A stretch of 64,000 nucleotides of DNA from an uncultured Microbacterium sp. (GTDB lineage: Bacteria > Actinomycetota > Actinomycetes > Actinomycetales > Microbacteriaceae): the NCBI RefSeq assembly GCF_945952435.1, contig NZ_CAMFHZ010000016.1, forward strand, positions 1-64,000, read 5' to 3'. The position numbers and the translations under genes were made by a program. Below the pieces are notes generated by a model, which did no database searches, was not told the origin of the DNA, and saw only the letters and a program-made list of their open reading frames with translations. Shown here in pieces: positions 60,093 to 64,000 of this stretch (position 1 is its first letter; the number at the start of each line of letters is the position of its first letter).

Positions 60093-60242
60093 CCCTGTGA
60101 CGAGCCGGTCACGGGTGGACGAGCGCGATGTTGGCCTGCCGGGCCGTCGTGTACGCGGTGGCGGGCGCCCCCCGTGCGCGGCCACCCAGGTGCGAGCCCC
60201 GGGGGGAGGGTCGATCAGCGGGTATCCGGATCCCCGTTCGGC

Positions 60243-61694
<1,452 letters not shown>

Positions 61695-61910
61695 CTAGTT
61701 GTCGGCACGGGGCGACCCGATTCCGGTGACGACTGCCTCGAGCGGCCGGGCGTCGAGCCCCCGGGCGCACGGGAGACCTATCCAAATGGCGGAGGGGAGG
61801 CCACCAAAGTCTCGACGAGTCGGGACGAATGGACGACGCGGCGGCCGTCGCCCGCTCCCTACGCTGCAGACACAGCCCATCAGTGGGCTCGGAAACGAAA
61901 GGAGGATCGC

Positions 61911-62171
61911 ATGTCTGTGATCGAAGCGACAACGGCACTGCAGTACGGCATCGCCGGAGCGATGGAGGCGGGAGAGGAGCGGATCCGACGGCTGCTGTCC
62001 GTGCGCCGCGACAGCTTCGTCTGGATCATCGTCATCGCGATCGCCGTCGTCATCGCGCTGGGGCTCATGGCGGCGTGGTTCATCTACTGCCGCAACCAGG
62101 GCGGCTGGCCGGCGCTCGACATGCCGTCGTGGTCGTCGGGCGGCACCTGGAAGGTCTATTGCGCCGCATAG
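61911..62171 (+). CDS. Small two-cysteine membrane peptide, function unknown
   Basis: 86 residues: an amphipathic, charged N terminus (about 1-35), one membrane helix (about 37-58), and a 26-residue extracytoplasmic or C-terminal segment with Cys60 and Cys84 enclosing a Trp/Gly/Ser/Pro-rich stretch (W66, W74, W80). Very strong AAAGGAGG site, 5 nt from the ATG, behind a small hairpin (61874-61889). It heads a cluster with an ABC transporter. Could be a bacteriocin-like precursor, a signal peptide hormone or a transporter accessory; no family recognised. Confidence 0.6.
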   Translation: MSVIEATTALQYGIAGAMEAGEERIRRLLSVRRDSFVWIIVIAIAVVIALGLMAAWFIYCRNQGGWPALDMPSWSSGGTWKVYCAA

Positions 62172-62196
62172 GCGTGGGACGGGGGGGGGAGCGACG

Positions 62197-63036
62197 ATGT
62201 CGGAGACTGTGCTGAGTGCGCGCGCACTCACCAAGCGCTACGGCCCGCGCACGGTCCTCGACGACGTGTCGATCGAGGTGCGTCCGGGGTGCGTGCACGG
62301 CCTCCTCGGCCCGAACGGTTCCGGCAAGACCACCGCGTTGCACATCGTGACCGGTCTGATCCGCCCCGACCGGGGCGATGTCCATGTCCTGGGCGTCGAC
62401 GTCCAGGACAAGGCCAGTCGGAGAGGGGTCGGGTTCGCACCCGATGACCTGCCCCTCCCCGGTTCGCTCACCGGCTGGGAGCTCCTCCGCTTCCACGATG
62501 CGCTCCGCGGAAGGAACGACGCCGGTCGCGCGGGCGAGCTCGCCGAGATGCTGGGAATCTCGGACGATCTCGACGGATCGGTCGCGGAGTACTCCCACGG
62601 GATGCAGCGCAAGCTGCAGCTCGTGGCGGCGGTCATGCACGAGCCGGGTCTGCTCGTGCTCGACGAGCCGTTCCGCGGTCTCGATCCGGACGCCGCCCGG
62701 GGCGTGCGGCGCCTGCTGCTCGCCTATGCGCGCGGAGGGCGCGGTGTGCTCGTCGCGACCCACGACATGCTGCGGGCGGAGCGGGACTGCGACGAGGTGA
62801 CCGTGCTCGACCACGGCTCCGTCGTGGCGTCTGGGGCGCCCGCCCGGCTCATCGCAGACGTCGGCTCCTCTGCGACGCTCGAAGACGTGTTCCTGCAGGT
62901 GACGGGACGCATCGACGACGCGGACGCGCGCGCCGACCGCCTCGTGGGGATCTTCCGCCGGCCCCTCGCGGCGGAGGACCCCGCGAGCGCGGGGGAACCC
63001 GTCCGTACCACCCGAATCGAAAGGGGCGGCCCATGA
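62197..63036 (+). CDS. ABC transporter ATPase (NatA/BcrA-like)
   Basis: 279 residues. Walker A GPNGSGKTTA, signature YSHGMQRK (SHGMQ instead of SGGQ, as in the BcrA/NatA group), Walker B LLVLDEPFRGLDP, H-loop ATHDML. Such ATPases work with ABC-2-type permeases in peptide export, immunity or lipid transport. Starts 25 bp after the small membrane peptide gene and overlaps the next gene by 4 bp. Confidence 0.88.
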   Translation: MSETVLSARALTKRYGPRTVLDDVSIEVRPGCVHGLLGPNGSGKTTALHIVTGLIRPDRGDVHVLGVDVQDKASRRGVGFAPDDLPLPGSLTGWELLRFHDALRGRNDAGRAGELAEMLGISDDLDGSVAEYSHGMQRKLQLVAAVMHEPGLLVLDEPFRGLDPDAARGVRRLLLAYARGGRGVLVATHDMLRAERDCDEVTVLDHGSVVASGAPARLIADVGSSATLEDVFLQVTGRIDDADARADRLVGIFRRPLAAEDPASAGEPVRTTRIERGGP

Positions 63037-63341
63037 CCGCTGGACTCAGGATCCTCCTGCACTGCTTCGCGGGGCTCGCGCTCGGGGTCTGCGTCGTGTT
63101 CCTCGCCGTAGCCGCCGCGCTGGTGACGTCCTTCAATACGGACGGCGACGTGGTGATCCCCGGCGTGATCCGGATCTGGCGCGCGACGGAGAACGGCGCG
63201 ACGGCGTTGAACTTCGTGCCGTACCCGCTCGGGATGGGCGTCGCGGCACTGGGGGTGGCCGGGGTGTACGTCCTGATCGCAGTGCTGGCGGGAGGGCGCG
63301 CCCGTCGCGCGGCGGCGTCGCGCTCGGAGGCCCCGGGATGA
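63033..63341 (+). CDS. Small membrane protein of the ABC cluster
   Basis: 102 residues with two helices (about 7-32 and 66-87) flanking a loop of about 33 residues (FNTDGDVVIPGVIRIWRATE). No known family. Overlaps both neighbours (4 bp each), so it is part of the transporter unit, perhaps an accessory or immunity-like subunit (position-based inference). Confidence 0.7.
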   Translation: MTAGLRILLHCFAGLALGVCVVFLAVAAALVTSFNTDGDVVIPGVIRIWRATENGATALNFVPYPLGMGVAALGVAGVYVLIAVLAGGRARRAAASRSEAPG

Positions 63342-64000
63342 GAGCGGTCGCGCGGATCGCTCTCACACTGTGGATCCGGGACGTCGCGCGGGTCCTCGGC
63401 ACGCGGACGAGGATCGTCGCGCTCGGGGCGATCGTGTCCTTCGTGCTGCTGCTGTTGTTCGGTGTGGGGCTGGCACTGGTGGCGGGGGCGCAGTTGCGGG
63501 CGGAGATCTCCTCGGAGCTGCGCCTCTCCCTCGTGCGCACGTCGTTCGCCGCCGCGGGCATGACGGCGGGGCTCATCGCCGTCGTGCTGTGCCTCTCCGC
63601 GCCGCCGCGCACGGCGCTGCAGAACCTGCTCGACCTGCTCCCGGTCAGCCGCGCGCGAGCGCGCCTGGGTCAACTCGCTCCGGTGATGGGTGCAGGCTTC
63701 GTCTACAGCGCGGCCCTGACGAGCACCGCGGTGGTCGTCATCCTGAAGACCGCTCCGGGGCGGGGTGACGTCCTGCGCGGACTCACCTGCTACGTCCTCC
63801 TGCTGGTCTGCTTCCTCTGGGCCGCGATCGCCGCGTTCACGGCGCTCCACGCCGCGGCGATCGCCCTGCTGCGCGTGCCCGGTCCGTACGCGTCGGCCTT
63901 CGCCGGGGTGCTCTCCCTCGCCGGGGTGCTCGCCCTGACCACTCGGGACATCCTCGCCGTACGGCCCACGGCGTCCGACGCCGCCGGGCTGTGGGAGATC
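63338..64000 (+). CDS. ABC-2-like permease, truncated by window end
   Basis: 221 readable residues, still open at the window edge. At least five hydrophobic helices: about 29-50, 65-88, 108-130, 142-170, 180-195. The ATG overlaps the previous stop. It is the obvious membrane partner of the ATPase at 62197, though no ABC-2 motif is decisive in the visible part. Confidence 0.7.
   Translation, partial: MRAVARIALTLWIRDVARVLGTRTRIVALGAIVSFVLLLLFGVGLALVAGAQLRAEISSELRLSLVRTSFAAAGMTAGLIAVVLCLSAPPRTALQNLLDLLPVSRARARLGQLAPVMGAGFVYSAALTSTAVVVILKTAPGRGDVLRGLTCYVLLLVCFLWAAIAAFTALHAAAIALLRVPGPYASAFAGVLSLAGVLALTTRDILAVRPTASDAAGLWEI

Overview
The window looks like a chromosomal segment of a high-GC actinobacterium, most likely Microbacteriaceae and close to Microbacterium. 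Supporting content: the fhaA-fhaB-pstP-rodA-pbpA-pknA-pknB cluster with crgA, a class E sortase and ppiA; NucS; DUF3349 and DUF2510 proteins; and many putative leaderless genes (a -10 hexamer 6-7 nt before ATG/GTG). This gene order normally lies close to the replication origin. Most of the window reads as ordinary chromosome rather than a mobile island. No transposase, integrase, rRNA or CRISPR array was seen.

Layout. 1-4.7 kb: 3' part of tRNA-Ala, a truncated MFS gene running antisense into the tRNA, a DoxX-like protein, a MocR-type regulator divergent from a YczE-like membrane protein, a PAP2 phosphatase, and an AT-richer spacer with a perfect 30-bp palindrome. 4.7-11.9 kb: an oligopeptide-type ABC importer (five genes) with a divergent Lrp/AsnC regulator and a convergent M24 peptidase. 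12-17.5 kb: PiT phosphate permease operon, CtaG-like protein, DUF1801, NUDIX, YbaK-like deacylase. 17.5-30.1 kb: ppiA, rhomboid, a spacer with DnaA-box-like repeats, crgA, sortase, then the Ser/Thr kinase and cell-wall elongation operon and tRNA-Leu.

30.2-37 kb: an Lrp-like regulator divergent from a four-gene operon (MHS-type transporter, YtcJ-like amidohydrolase, ThDP enzyme, ureohydrolase) that resembles guanidino-compound catabolism. 37-42.9 kb: two tandem paralogous units of a DHA2 exporter plus TetR regulator, each behind a TTGCA-N4-TGCAA operator. 42.9-47.6 kb: long leader region and cold-shock gene, HAD phosphatase, nucS, and a divergent MFS/LacI pair with a palindromic operator. 47.7-54.1 kb: complete mnhACDEFG Na+/H+ antiporter operon. 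54.3-60.1 kb: DUF2510 protein, a TetR / degenerate-NBD / YhgE-type operon, a serine hydrolase with a possible coupled leader ORF, and an HTH gene remnant. 60.2-64 kb: argG, then a cluster of a small two-cysteine membrane peptide with an ABC transporter that runs off the end of the window.

The least explained items are the terminal peptide/ABC cluster, the guanidino-type operon, the DnaA-box-like repeats and palindrome near the presumed origin, and a strong excess of the palindrome GGATCC across the window.
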